DNA of 64,000 nt from Hyphomicrobium sp. (GTDB lineage: Bacteria > Pseudomonadota > Alphaproteobacteria > Rhizobiales > Hyphomicrobiaceae). Below, piece by piece: positions 58,901-64,000 of the stretch (positions are counted from its first letter, which is position 1; each line of letters begins with the position of its first letter). Under the pieces are notes generated by a model that was not told where the DNA came from, made no database searches, and was given only the letters and a program-made list of their open reading frames with translations. The translations under genes and the position numbers were made by a program. The stretch lies in assembly GCA_030148425.1 (NCBI GenBank), contig JASBTM010000017.1:1-64000 (forward strand). Direction: 5' to 3'.

Positions 58901-59870
58901 TCGATACGGCAAGGGTGCCATTGGCTGCGCTGAGATCGCCTATGCCGCCATTCAGAAATCTGCTGTTGCTCGCGGTGATATCGTTACTGAAGAGATTGAG
59001 CGATGATGCGACGAGTGAGTTCACGTTCACCTGGCTCGAGCCGCCGAACATGATGCCGTTGCGGTTCAATAAGTAGACAGAACCTTCGGCTTTGATTTGG
59101 CCTAGGATCTGACTCGGTATTCCCGACGGATCATTGATGCGGTTGAGCGCAATCCAGCTGTTGCCGCTCGACGTGTTGCCTTTCGACTGGTCGAAGTAGA
59201 CGGTCGTGTTCTTGCCGACGTTGAACTGCTGCCATGTCAGGATCGCCTTCTGCGCCTGCTGTTCGATGGTCACGTTGATCTTGCTGCCATCGACAGTTTG
59301 CTTGGGTTGACTGGCGTTGATCCAGAGGCTCGGATCGGTGCCGACACGCGGATCGACGACGAGGCCGCCGGACGATAAGCCATTCGTCACCGTCGTCGGC
59401 GCTGTGACCGCGAGCCCACGTGCCGCCGACTGCGCCGCCCGCATCGCCTGGATGGCTTGCGTCGCCTTCGTCAGGGAATTGATCGACTGTTGCGCCGCCT
59501 TAGCTGCATCGGATGCAGCTTGCTGTGCCGCTTGCTGGGCCGCTGCCGCCGAAGGCACCGATCCGCCGCTGCCGCCCTTCCCGCTCAGGATGTTCACGCC
59601 GCCTGCCTGGGCCGTGGAGAACGCGAGGGGAATAAGAAGCGTGACCGCAAGGGTGGCCTGCCGGAAAATCAAGACAGAACCGAGCAATATCGCACGCTTG
59701 TATAAGCAGAACACCAAACGCTTCAATCCAGATCCTTTTTCAGGAGCGGAGCGGCGCAAGAGCATGGCGAGGCGCAATTGGGGAATGAGGTCGCCCCTAA
59801 GTGCCGGAAATCCGACGTCGCCCGCGATCCAGGCCAGTCTTCGCGCCATTGTAGTATGAATGCTGATCAT
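46980..59870 (-). CDS. Giant filamentous haemagglutinin-like exoprotein (module C)
   Basis: About 4296 aa from ATG 59870, which follows GAGGGG. The leader is unusually long (about 90 residues with several Arg/Lys groups before a core ATLAVTLLIPLAFS), like extended signal peptides of large exoproteins; later starts at 59849 and beyond remain possible. After AQA the mature part begins GGVNILSGKGG, then the Ala/Gln helix and TPS domain, but its motif reads NRNGI rather than NPNGI. A repetitive beta-helix-like passenger follows. The C-terminal DUF3739-type domain carries EQPSIIIVEVVGYGGGDG and ends GHGTLTAGQIQALTPEEQ with a basic tail. It lies 98 bp after its FecR gene. More divergent from A and B than they are from each other. 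Confidence 0.93.
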   Translation of the reverse strand: MISIHTTMARRLAWIAGDVGFPALRGDLIPQLRLAMLLRRSAPEKGSGLKRLVFCLYKRAILLGSVLIFRQATLAVTLLIPLAFSTAQAGGVNILSGKGGSGGSVPSAAAAQQAAQQAASDAAKAAQQSINSLTKATQAIQAMRAAQSAARGLAVTAPTTVTNGLSSGGLVVDPRVGTDPSLWINASQPKQTVDGSKINVTIEQQAQKAILTWQQFNVGKNTTVYFDQSKGNTSSGNSWIALNRINDPSGIPSQILGQIKAEGSVYLLNRNGIMFGGSSQVNVNSLVASSLNLFSNDITASNSRFLNGGIGDLSAANGTLAVSKDGLAHSVLLTTNDPNVGDIVVEKGGLLSGGANGLMLLAAPDVVNRGAITVGAGGQIALAAGIGVSYDYNATSFNSNGFYSNGVTTAQFTNDSSTNILRFANYGKITDGAGNDITPVGNLINEQDALIYAPTGNITLLGGNIVQNGGVLTTTSVSRAGSIVITSAYEVGANGAASPSDMLNQTFYTGSVSFGRSAMTAILPDSNGATLNNVASAIAPFAVSNVAAEFTNKLPTSGGGIILVTGQAIDFQGGSLTYAPGQYIAASVNRIVDPRTRVAAVNGSGRVFIEDGAIVDVSGMPDVQMAADADIVTVTLSGNELADSPLQQSGFLQGLKIAVDLGRSGTRDDGLDWVGTPLATLTSYLQLQKKSIGELLVDGGNINLQADEVVTGSGSIINLTGGYLHYAAGVVKTTPLIGADGRLYDIASADPDMRYVGVAGQFKVDHSHWGVTEVYTNPLYNGSVYRSAYVRGGNAGGLTISSGNAVVAGTILANTISGIYQIADGDLATNGSLTVETSGSVEIGDPTVAGAMTAASIAALMPGDGFSMASPLGKPTTGSQATVLDASKLSSSAFASITVSAQNGSLVEDRGATLSVQNGGSISLSGTNATIKGSVVAHAGSITVSTDPQTNLAYGGDIVIDSGATLDVSGLFVNDFGRFDTVSPEAGFIDGGAITLKTRATVVDNVDYTGNIILRDGSRLDASGGGYVDQSGKVKTTSLGLAVGEGGDIGLDAYSDVPAPIPNVIGGVPHGRLEIGDGAVITGLGFNGGGTLTLQTLSAQIGGDKNSLADTGYYVDPKYWGDRGFASLAVRALWDIQIPDGTTIALTHKNLVPNATNPRDTTALTSLVSGTKMSNTFGAATLDTWYRTPTNLSATAGLQLNNYSVTTFPPVTVYGSPEMRLGEGASIIADPGASVSLASYASTVVLGDIKAPGGNISLSVPWGNGTPPAYVGALYLGPNANIDAAGTVVLNPERDRIATSAGWQTPQTGRIYAGGSVSLKGDYVPILAAPGSVIEVSGTAGAYDVMQTAANGLVNYARKTVWSDAGSVAINGNAALLFEGTLIGRGGGGAGEGGTLTLTQDSVYPDYQGYNYLTLVHNLDSALSSAGIKFSFGGLESYVPKIVANSTESVFQNLGGGYATGTMLFGVDTLNGSGFSSLALVAPASQITYTGNVALSLARSVMLSSNAITSTANVVMRGGDLPSPSQYTDGVTAPSLTINAPYIKLSGDGVNATSDSQTPFASRGLNGALTLSASKLLDLSNAVTIYNTARSIFESQGDIRLLPASNAIATDTMLNGSIVSNGDLTFDAARIYPASETAFIVMSGGTVAFGYPNGVAANTAAPLSVDGAIVVAAPSIVQNGNLVAPFGTIALGFSASDLTNIRNNRTSDLDYALGRLLPYSKFALRDYNYQSYETTNLTLGAGGITSVSANGATLLYGATNDLTDWTYGSRVLSTPPTGVVSFGGRSVTVNAGANINLSGGGELLAQEWIAGTGGTRDLLSRYNTSYADGNAAGTKVPIYGDARQIYAIVPGLADVSAYDASLMNDTSIPVGQAVHLDGSNGIPAGTYTLLPAKYATMPGAYRVVVDTNVGAAASGPSLTLPDGTVRVSGYYVDTLTGAQSATALRFLVQSRDVWGAYSDYEVSSANQFFFDRAATNGTNASVLPIDAGRLVLNAVSAISFAPGTVNGAAGTFKAADGTKLTGAGVQLDVAGSYVEVNDTGIADATGYAAISASALRAIGAESILIGGTRTLTDNGLLISPTSYGVIIANDASSPLQAAEVMIVAKPQLSSTATSVALDDSGDTLQVYMPDTSTGSIVVRSSAVIQASGESRSRYGAVMLGVDLSTLPDITGTYTVAQLQAAQQKGVDFASASTGPKKALDAYYTALTQSLGGFVRVSNGNQVAVQTPSYAQLHPSISVVDDTASTSTGAATYTLASVSLAGSITIQNGATLAGGRALAIVSPQGTHIDAGANLSGHNILLAGEGVTVGGTGDAGLVVGANTLAAIRAADTAVLKSFSTLSFADGSLLAANNVDAALTLDAATLVSQGGTANVSGATITLANSFGAAGVSSAGSGSLGIAADQLVFGAGNKTLAGFGSLSLVANKAMIGEGSGSMDFRALPVQLVTPTFVADAGSTQTLTTTGAFSLVAPAGDAPVRASEALGGAITFQGASINVAVPVQAISGAITLNATDGDVTLSGAGKLIARGYAKAFSDTVVYATGGAVTLNATGGQVQIASGALVDVAAAPEAGDAGSLTILSNGSSAGVALDGSIRGSAAKTYAGGSLGISSDSALVLDRIVDVASNGGFSSEVSVRSGAGGLTLSGGRTLKAFSVGLTADGGRVRIDGTIDASGTSGAFNSARKAGGTITLWGKTGVDLTGSLLARGTASNQLGGTVKIGTTATFNSANGYDPTYGYELIDSGSSGSISIGENALIDVSGGTIDGVSGGTVLVRAPLLGDGNANIAFGSGATVRGARGVTLEEYATWSTSDGTTGGQHFDGIIDPAGWYDANGNLLPGVFTAAGTAASPVSTVAVWDGSNLTAAQLTDYLARYFFTPSSNNNDHRTFYGWTNGDDASANSPGTLMGFIGNANLKPIAGASGIGNLVQTTGVELVNPQGSGSNSGNITVATNWNIGATDANGNPVFRHNGAAPILTLRAGGNIVVKASITDGFKTTGNTLTAPLQQDYAGSPSYSSIYTTYGTVADVWNLSSIKTAQGTPLVYDSASMGLRAPATYGQLHLADGQTGDDYYAYYADYLVAYSNYWYNAVSYNDGFFDFVSGSPAPASVTGLLTAAEAIYSATDITKYTPYLAAYALYVTAYNDYSTWVNASTLPVAPQTPPEAALGQSWTPVTIPALAASNLKNAPDLVAAANNIAPIAAMNVAAGISSSYRLVAGADVASANPLATSVAAAADLIIDGHSIVGVQPDSQIANNTTVKIAVPTVVRTGVGSIDVAASGDIEFADPVAPGAIYTAGTIPTDTTSATSIAYSAGAYNTSASGLSTIVTAATHSYGGGNITVNAGGNIVSTQDLLDATGELTNVRDTYTGKSWASWLLTDGDSGWAVNFGGFGQGILSIGGNIAVTAGGNIQDLSVSAATTGDVTTATDGSETLAVTGGGNLTVTAAGNIYSGSYYVGRGSGAISAGGAIASDYTYVPANAAATSYEVATLLAVQDGTISTNARRSVDIGGVFDPTYLWDATVTGNGNSTVSCAAVTSCAPLTPYFTSMTAASGASIISVSGDVRFNTLRPQADLFGNGSYRSGGTLMESLLLPASLGLIAAEGGVSIEHGGGLYPSATGTLTVLAQNDIRLSNPAEIVSSANHSGVVGNIYAWMLGKLAYPTGTGILPTAVAPGRSDVTQVEAKLTHDASLIVGGADPVRFISLAGDLVNGFILPADITTAFAGSNTLRPGTMFGGLILMPNAPARIEAGGDILDLAFYGTNFTASDVTTIVAGGNIGYRTYDTTYSSGGINYSYSATPNIELAGPGSLIVQAGGNIDFPSQRLAGFDQSGIRTLGNSVDPNAILLKFVRRPDPLTNAVPTESSGEVFGNPLLPEGGAPVTVLAGVGKGVDYAGFETAYLNPATAGTTEFFAAFASAVNGSTGGSGQENLSADDAWRLFEMLPAVKQQAIVRSVFFAILNQTGRDYNDASSANYHQYTRGYQAIAALFPASYGYTANGLSGGANGAATLVKTGTIDMRGSTVQTQQGGDIAMLAPGGRILVGSSAASPATDPASEGIITLEKGNVSIFVDQDILVAQSRIFTEQGGDIVIWSSNGDIDAGRGAKTSVSFPPPMFTCNLDFNCKVDVKGAVTGAGIATLQSLLDTPAGDINLMAPRGTVDAGAAGIRVAGNLNIAALQVLNTFNIDVGGTAAGIPTIQAPNITGLTQAQNTAGAAVKDAAPGQPQSTPGEQPSIIIVEVVGYGGGDGTEPTPNDKRRKDNGKQSYNPDAPVRILGHGTLTAGQIQALTPEEQARKKELEARGR

Positions 59871-59967
59871 GCTCGTAATCCCCTCTGTCGATATGACTGC
59901 CGAGGGGTGAAGCAACTGAAATAAGGGTTCGAACTTTTTTCCGACGCCGAGCGACGTGGTGCATAGT

Positions 59968-60993
59968 CTAACTCAAAAGAACAATTCCGGCGGGCAGCCA
60001 GCGCGCTTGTGCGCCATAAAGAACTTCGATCTGCGACACGACGTCATCAAGCCGGCTGAGCTGAAAGGTAGCTAACGCGACGGGACTGTCACCAAGATCC
60101 CGGTTGAGGAGGACGATCTTACCTTTGCGATAACGGTTCACTTCATCCACGACTTGACGCAGAGATCGGTTGCGGAAGATCAACACGCCGCGCCGCCACG
60201 CAGCGACGTCGTCGGAATTGATCTGCCGCGCTTCGCCGAGTTGATCCCGCTGGTAACGAACCTGCTGGTTGATATTGAGTAAAGCCGTCCGAGAGCCGCA
60301 AATGACCTCAAGCGAGCCACCAAGGCAGGTCACCGATACGCTCGTTCCATCGTTGCGAACGTTCATTTTGCCGTTTGTGGTCCGTGTCTGCCCATCGCCT
60401 GCGACAACGGTAACAGGACGGGATCCGGAGGTTATAGCGGCCTCGCCGCCGAGTAGCGCAAGGCTCACGCGATCCGGTAGGTCGCTCTCCAGCGACAGGC
60501 GCGACCGAGTGGTCAATTCTACTGTGGCTGCATCCCCGATTGTGATCGTCCGACGCTCGCCAATGCCGGTTGCATAGTCGGCGCTGAGATCAAACGCCGG
60601 CGACCACAGCTCAAATGGCGGATCGAAGAGCGCCACGACTGCCGCCGCGGCTACCGCCGCGCCACCCGCGCCGAGTACGCGACGACGGGTGAGAAAAGAT
60701 GCTTTCGAACTCGACAATTCTCGACCAAAACGCTCCTCAGACGACGCCTCTCCCAGTAGGTCCCAATGCAGCTTCGCCTCTGCAAAGGCTTTCGCATGGG
60801 CAGGATGTTGTCCGTACCACCTGCGAAACGCCTCGGCGTCGGCAACGGTCATGTTGCCGGATGATAGGAGGACGACCCAAGATCGTGCTTGGCCCTCGTC
60901 CGGTCCCGCGCTTTTCTGGTCAGATTGATCACGATTCATGGCAATTGATGTCGGCTGCGCGTTTTTGGGCGGCGGCTTCTCTCTAAGTTTCAT
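59968..60993 (-). CDS. FecR-family anti-sigma factor (module C)
   Basis: 341 aa from ATG 60993, overlapping the sigma-gene end by 11 bases; ATG at codon 19 is an alternative. DUF4880-like domain with HAKAFAEAKLHWDLL. LTRRRVL at about 102-107 precedes an Ala-rich hydrophobic segment (108-123). FecR domain at about 135-240 and DUF4974 domain at the end (VNRYRKGKIVLLNRDLG). Same architecture as the module A and B proteins. Predicted to sense the STN partner in the periplasm and to control the module C sigma factor. Confidence 0.92.
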   Translation of the reverse strand: MKLREKPPPKNAQPTSIAMNRDQSDQKSAGPDEGQARSWVVLLSSGNMTVADAEAFRRWYGQHPAHAKAFAEAKLHWDLLGEASSEERFGRELSSSKASFLTRRRVLGAGGAAVAAAAVVALFDPPFELWSPAFDLSADYATGIGERRTITIGDAATVELTTRSRLSLESDLPDRVSLALLGGEAAITSGSRPVTVVAGDGQTRTTNGKMNVRNDGTSVSVTCLGGSLEVICGSRTALLNINQQVRYQRDQLGEARQINSDDVAAWRRGVLIFRNRSLRQVVDEVNRYRKGKIVLLNRDLGDSPVALATFQLSRLDDVVSQIEVLYGAQARWLPAGIVLLS

Positions 60994-61534
60994 CCCTTTG
61001 CTTCTTAGGTGGACCGAAGCGTTGAATGACTTTTCTTTCTAGACGATTGGCGCAATGCTCTAGCGCACGACGCAATTCAAAGTGCACCATACGCGTTGAT
61101 ATGCCGAAGCGCGCTGCAATTTCATCGTGCGGTAGTTCTTCGATGCGGGCCGCTAGCATAATGGCCTGGCAGCGAGGCGGCAGCTCGCTCATTGCCGACT
61201 TCAATAGATCGAGTTCCGAGCGCGCGGCTGTGATCGTCTCGGCGTCCAAAACACCGTCCGCGAAACGCCACAGATCGGCGATCTCCAGACTCGAAAGCTT
61301 GCGCTCGTTTTGCTCGCGATCGAAGGCTACATTGAGGACCATCCGCATAAGATAAGCTTGTGGATTCGCGATAGGAACCGAGCAATTTAGGCGTTCCAGC
61401 CGCAGATAAGTATCGTGGAGCGCCTCGCTAGCCGCATCGACTGAACCTAACCGTCGCGCCAGCCTTCGCCTCAAATCTGCGTAACCGGCAGCAAGCAATG
61501 CCCGCAATGTTTCGCGAGGTGTCGAATCGGTCAT
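60983..61534 (-). CDS. ECF-type RNA polymerase sigma factor, FecI-like (module C)
   Basis: 183 aa. Region 2: ASEALHDTYLRLERL and YLMRMVLNVAFDRE. Region 4: ELPPRCQAIMLAARIEELPHDEIAARFGIS and MVHFELRRALEHC. The ATG forms an ATGA overlap with the STN gene stop (61531-61534). Expected to direct RNA polymerase to exoprotein C and perhaps to its own module. Confidence 0.93.
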   Translation of the reverse strand: MTDSTPRETLRALLAAGYADLRRRLARRLGSVDAASEALHDTYLRLERLNCSVPIANPQAYLMRMVLNVAFDREQNERKLSSLEIADLWRFADGVLDAETITAARSELDLLKSAMSELPPRCQAIMLAARIEELPHDEIAARFGISTRMVHFELRRALEHCANRLERKVIQRFGPPKKQRDET

Positions 61535-62277
61535 CGATGTGCCGCCCGCATGAGTTTGTAAGTCTCAGGAGGGGCGTTGTCGCAAACTTCATTCGGTCGA
61601 GAACTGCTCAGACCGATGAGCATCGTTGTAGGCTGTGTGAGACCCCGCACTGGTGGCGATGACACAACGCTTCGCAGTGTGGTGATAATGCGATCATCGA
61701 GATACACACTACCCGTTGATCCAAGGAGTTCGACGCGGTCCACCTGTCCTGAAGATCGCACCCAGATATCAAGCGCGAGCCTGTAGTTTCCTCGACGCAG
61801 ACCGGCATCCCGGCACAAGGCACGAAGAACGGCACCCTGTAGGGCGCCGTCAAACTGCGTTTTCTCAACCGCTGCCAGCCCATCCGTGGATGTGAACTGC
61901 GTGGACGCCGTTGAGCGATCAGGAACGAGGATGACCGATGTCGTTGCAGTATATCGAATTTTAAGACCCGTGGCGGCGACTATCCCGATAAGCGCATCAC
62001 GAGGTAGCAACAATCCTTTAATCGACGACGAACGAAAGGCGGCTGCGGCGGGGTCAGCCACGAGGACCTGATAGCCGCTCGATGCGCTAAATGCCTCAAG
62101 CGCCTCTATCAAAGGCTGGGCGGGGATATCAAATTCGATTTGATTTGCTTTGCTAGAAATCTGTTGGGCGGCCACTGGCGGATAGCCAGTTACAGCAATG
62201 CCAAACAGAGCGGAATAAGCGAGCCGGAGAAAAGAACTCGCTATGGTGGGACATCGCGAAAACTTGTAGCAACGCAT
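61531..62277 (-). CDS. Periplasmic STN-domain / TonB-C-like protein (module C)
   Basis: 248 aa from ATG 62277. Signal sequence with core LRLAYSALFGIAVTG and likely cleavage after VAA. STN domain about 45-118 (FDIPAQPLIEALEAFSASSG, LLLPRDALIGIVAATGL). TonB-C-like domain about 145-232 (RGNYRLALDIWVRSSGQVDRV, LLGSTGSVYLD). It is first gene of module C, with 290 bp of apparently empty sequence upstream (62278-62567) that should carry the module promoter. No TonB-dependent receptor gene is nearby to receive or supply the signal. Confidence 0.82.
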   Translation of the reverse strand: MRCYKFSRCPTIASSFLRLAYSALFGIAVTGYPPVAAQQISSKANQIEFDIPAQPLIEALEAFSASSGYQVLVADPAAAAFRSSSIKGLLLPRDALIGIVAATGLKIRYTATTSVILVPDRSTASTQFTSTDGLAAVEKTQFDGALQGAVLRALCRDAGLRRGNYRLALDIWVRSSGQVDRVELLGSTGSVYLDDRIITTLRSVVSSPPVRGLTQPTTMLIGLSSSRPNEVCDNAPPETYKLMRAAHR

Positions 62278-62567
62278 CTATCCGCGGGTAGTCCGCCCCC
62301 CCATGAGCACAGCAGCATCATTGTTGCTGGCGGACATCTCAAAATGCGTCCGTGACGCTCACCATTTCAATCTAGCTTAAATTTGAAGTGTGACAGTCAT
62401 GCGATAGGTGAACATCGGCTGGGGCAAGTGCGGCCTGCCATCTTCTCAACGCCGAGGGCTAATTCGGCGATCTTCGGCCCGATCATCAAATATTAGAAGG
62501 TGCATCGACCTCGGTTGTGCACTTTAATTGCGCATCCGAGATGTTGATGCCAACTGCGGTTCGAGAC

Positions 62568-63065
62568 CTATCGTTTTCTGAGTTTCCTGAGCGCCCTAGT
62601 TAGAGCTTGCTCCTTCTCAGAGAGGCCGCTACCCGTGGCTTTGGCTCCATGGGCCTCGAGGACCTCCCGGAACACTTCGTATTGCTCGGCAGACAAGTGA
62701 AGGAGCACTGCGTGAACTTTGGTGCCTGCTTCTACCTTGTCATTATTCATGAGGCGAGCAAGACTGTAGGTCGAATTTTCCTCGGCGAGCTTCAGAAGCC
62801 GCTCGCAGTTGCGGGCATTAATATGTGGCGAGACGAGACGCAGTTTGGTCCAGCCAATCCGGTCCAAGCGACGGCTGTCCACTTTGAATTCCGCGAAGGC
62901 CCGATCGATCTCGACGAAATAATATGCCTTGCGTTTGGCAATGCCGAGTTGCCTCGCCACCGCCAGAAACTCGTCCGGCTTATCGTCGAGCACCTGCCGC
63001 AGGTGGTGCGCGACGTCCATTAAGTCGTCGCTCTTCAATTTCTCAGCGTTCTCGAGTTTGCGCAC
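62568..63065 (-). CDS. Helix-rich, probably DNA-binding protein of unknown function; start uncertain
   Basis: 165 aa from GTG 63065. An HTH-like segment (FLAVARQLGIAKRKAYYFVEIDRAF) is followed by LDRIGWTKLRLVSP and a helical, basic C-terminus (ALTRALRKLRKR). Such proteins are found on plasmids, phages and islands, but I cannot name the family with confidence. The frame continues upstream past one TAG to an ATG at 63131, and those 19 codons look protein-like, so the gene may be nonsense-interrupted or may simply start at the GTG (AGGA just upstream). A broken paralogue lies at 45953. Confidence 0.6.
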   Translation of the reverse strand: MRKLENAEKLKSDDLMDVAHHLRQVLDDKPDEFLAVARQLGIAKRKAYYFVEIDRAFAEFKVDSRRLDRIGWTKLRLVSPHINARNCERLLKLAEENSTYSLARLMNNDKVEAGTKVHAVLLHLSAEQYEVFREVLEAHGAKATGSGLSEKEQALTRALRKLRKR

Positions 63066-63682
63066 GCGTTCCTACTCCGAGCCCAACGTGCTCTTCACCT
63101 GCGTCTCTACCGACGCTTCCTGGTAGGACATGAACCGAAAGCGAGCGTGAGTTCAACCCGTCAAGAAGCGAGGCGGCGGCGAAGCGCGGGCGGATATCCT
63201 CGCATCGGTTAGCATGGCCTCCACGACATCGGACTGTAACGGTGATCCTTGTATTGGCGTCCGTGTTGCACGTCCGCGTTTCCGTGTTTTTCAATTCCTA
63301 AAAAAATGGGAAAACCTCAGATAATCTGGCGTTTGAAGCGATTGATCGCGGCCATTCCCTGTATTTTTGTGGGTTTTCCGTGTTTTTCGGGGGTGAACAC
63401 GGAAAATCACACAGGAGACTAGTTCGCCGTAGACTGCCAGCACAGCCAACGGCTAAGTCATTGAAATAGCTGCATATTATTCGACTTCCGTGGGCGGGAT
63501 ACCGCCGCAAAATCCGCGGCTTGCCAACCCACATTTTGGGATCTCGCCCAGCTCGACGCGTCTCTGGGAGAGGTTCTCGGGTTCTGGGGCCTATTTATCT
63601 CTGTCGGCATTTTTCGGCCGGTCAGAGTCGCATCGCTATGAACCTCGGTATCGAGCCTCATACGGCACGGTCCTGGGTGCCT
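63066..63682. other. Intergenic region with short repeats
   Basis: About 617 bp without a supported gene; minus-strand frames of 78-83 codons here are low-complexity and not called. It contains TTTCCGTGTTTTTC at 63279-63292, a looser copy near 63350 and a third copy inside the hairpin of the next entry. Confidence 0.5.
63374..63406. repeat. Hairpin with perfect 11-bp stem, part of an iteron-like patch
   Basis: TTTTCCGTGTT (63374-63384) pairs with AACACGGAAAA (63396-63406) around an 11-base loop. The left arm, extended to TTTTCCGTGTTTTTC, repeats a sequence at 63279. Possible roles are a protein-binding site, an attachment or replication element, or an RNA hairpin; none can be decided. Confidence 0.5.
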
Positions 63683-64000
63683 CTACGCGACATCTTTCGT
63701 GTTTGTCGCGTTCCATGCGACGCCCTCACAGTACCTAATGGCCAAATCGTCTTGTGAAAGCTTCGAAAGTTCATCGTACGCCGCAGCCCCCTTCAGCCAC
63801 TCCAGCAATTTTTCGCGGGGCGTATGCCGATAGGTCTCGTACATAAACTTTGCCATATCCAACCAGTTTTCGGATTTATGCGTGCCCTTGCGCACCTCTC
63901 CGAAAAAGGTCTCGGGATGGCGCCTCCAGGCGGCCACCTCGGCGTCCGTCAATGGACCGGTGATCAAGTAGTTATCGGTCGCGGTCTGATAGACGCCCGT
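63683..64000 (-). CDS. Unknown protein, N-terminus beyond the right edge
   Basis: The frame is open from the window end to a stop at 63683 (105 codons visible). It reads ITGPLTDAEVAAWRRHPETFF, then WLDMAKFMYETYRHTPREKLLEWLKGAA and ends WNATNTKDVA. Composition and helical periodicity look like real protein, soluble and without motifs I recognise. The TTG at 63967 is not needed as a start because the frame continues upstream past it. Confidence 0.55.
   Translation of the reverse strand, partial: TGVYQTATDNYLITGPLTDAEVAAWRRHPETFFGEVRKGTHKSENWLDMAKFMYETYRHTPREKLLEWLKGAAAYDELSKLSQDDLAIRYCEGVAWNATNTKDVA

Noticed and set aside
18991..59870. Periodic sequence in the exoproteins considered as a CRISPR-like or tandem-repeat array
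   Set aside because: The periodicity is at protein level (beta-helix rungs) and degenerate in DNA; no repeat-spacer structure.

Overview
The window looks like an accessory-rich part of a chromosome or large replicon of an alphaproteobacterium, most likely of the order Hyphomicrobiales. Support comes from the moderately high GC, DUF3739-type filamentous haemagglutinins, Fec-type ECF sigma/FecR pairs, SfnB/SfnG-like sulfur monooxygenases and a DUF5681/terminase module. The assignment is an inference from gene content. I recognised no rRNA, tRNA or CRISPR array.

Three paralogous minus-strand modules dominate. Each runs, in transcription order: periplasmic STN+TonB-C protein, ECF sigma factor, FecR anti-sigma factor, giant filamentous-haemagglutinin-like exoprotein. 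Module A is at 3828 to 1 and its exoprotein runs off the left edge. Module B is at 33704 to 18991 (exoprotein about 4057 aa). Module C is at 62277 to 46980 (about 4296 aa). Genes often overlap by ATGA. The arrangement resembles Fec cell-surface signalling in which the STN signalling domain is on a free TonB-like periplasmic protein instead of a TonB-dependent receptor, and the output is an adhesin. No TpsB transporter lies in the window. The mature N-termini of exoproteins A and B are almost identical in DNA, while their signal peptides and regulators have diverged.

Between modules A and B (about 4.5 to 17.9 kb) sits a compact set of hydrolase genes: a lipase-subtilase fusion, a caspase-like membrane protein, a lysozyme/peptidoglycan-binding protein, a calcineurin-like phosphoesterase, two trypsin-like proteases, a small membrane protein and an unrecognised protein. 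Broken recombinase genes flank it (tyrosine integrase at 4.0 kb, serine recombinase at 18.7 kb), so it looks like an old genomic island. The company of caspase, trypsin, lipase and lysozyme suggests a cell-death, defence or inter-bacterial conflict system. This is the best candidate for something undescribed.

From 34.4 to 41.9 kb a plus-strand operon encodes an APC permease, two SfnB-like flavin oxidoreductases, a glutamine-synthetase-like ligase, an SfnG-like monooxygenase and an alpha/beta hydrolase. This is probably a scavenging route for an organosulfur or amine compound.

From 42.0 to 47.0 kb lies mobile debris. A ParB/DNA-methyltransferase, a DUF5681 protein and a terminase large subunit form a phage-type packaging cassette. 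It is associated with a perfect 96-bp inverted repeat, one copy of which lies inside the methyltransferase gene. Next to it are the C-terminal stub of an SMC/Rad50-like ATPase, a stub of a paralogue of the 62.6-kb gene, and a decayed IS3-type transposase. The right edge holds a small HTH-like gene, an iteron-like repeat patch and an unknown gene cut by the window end.
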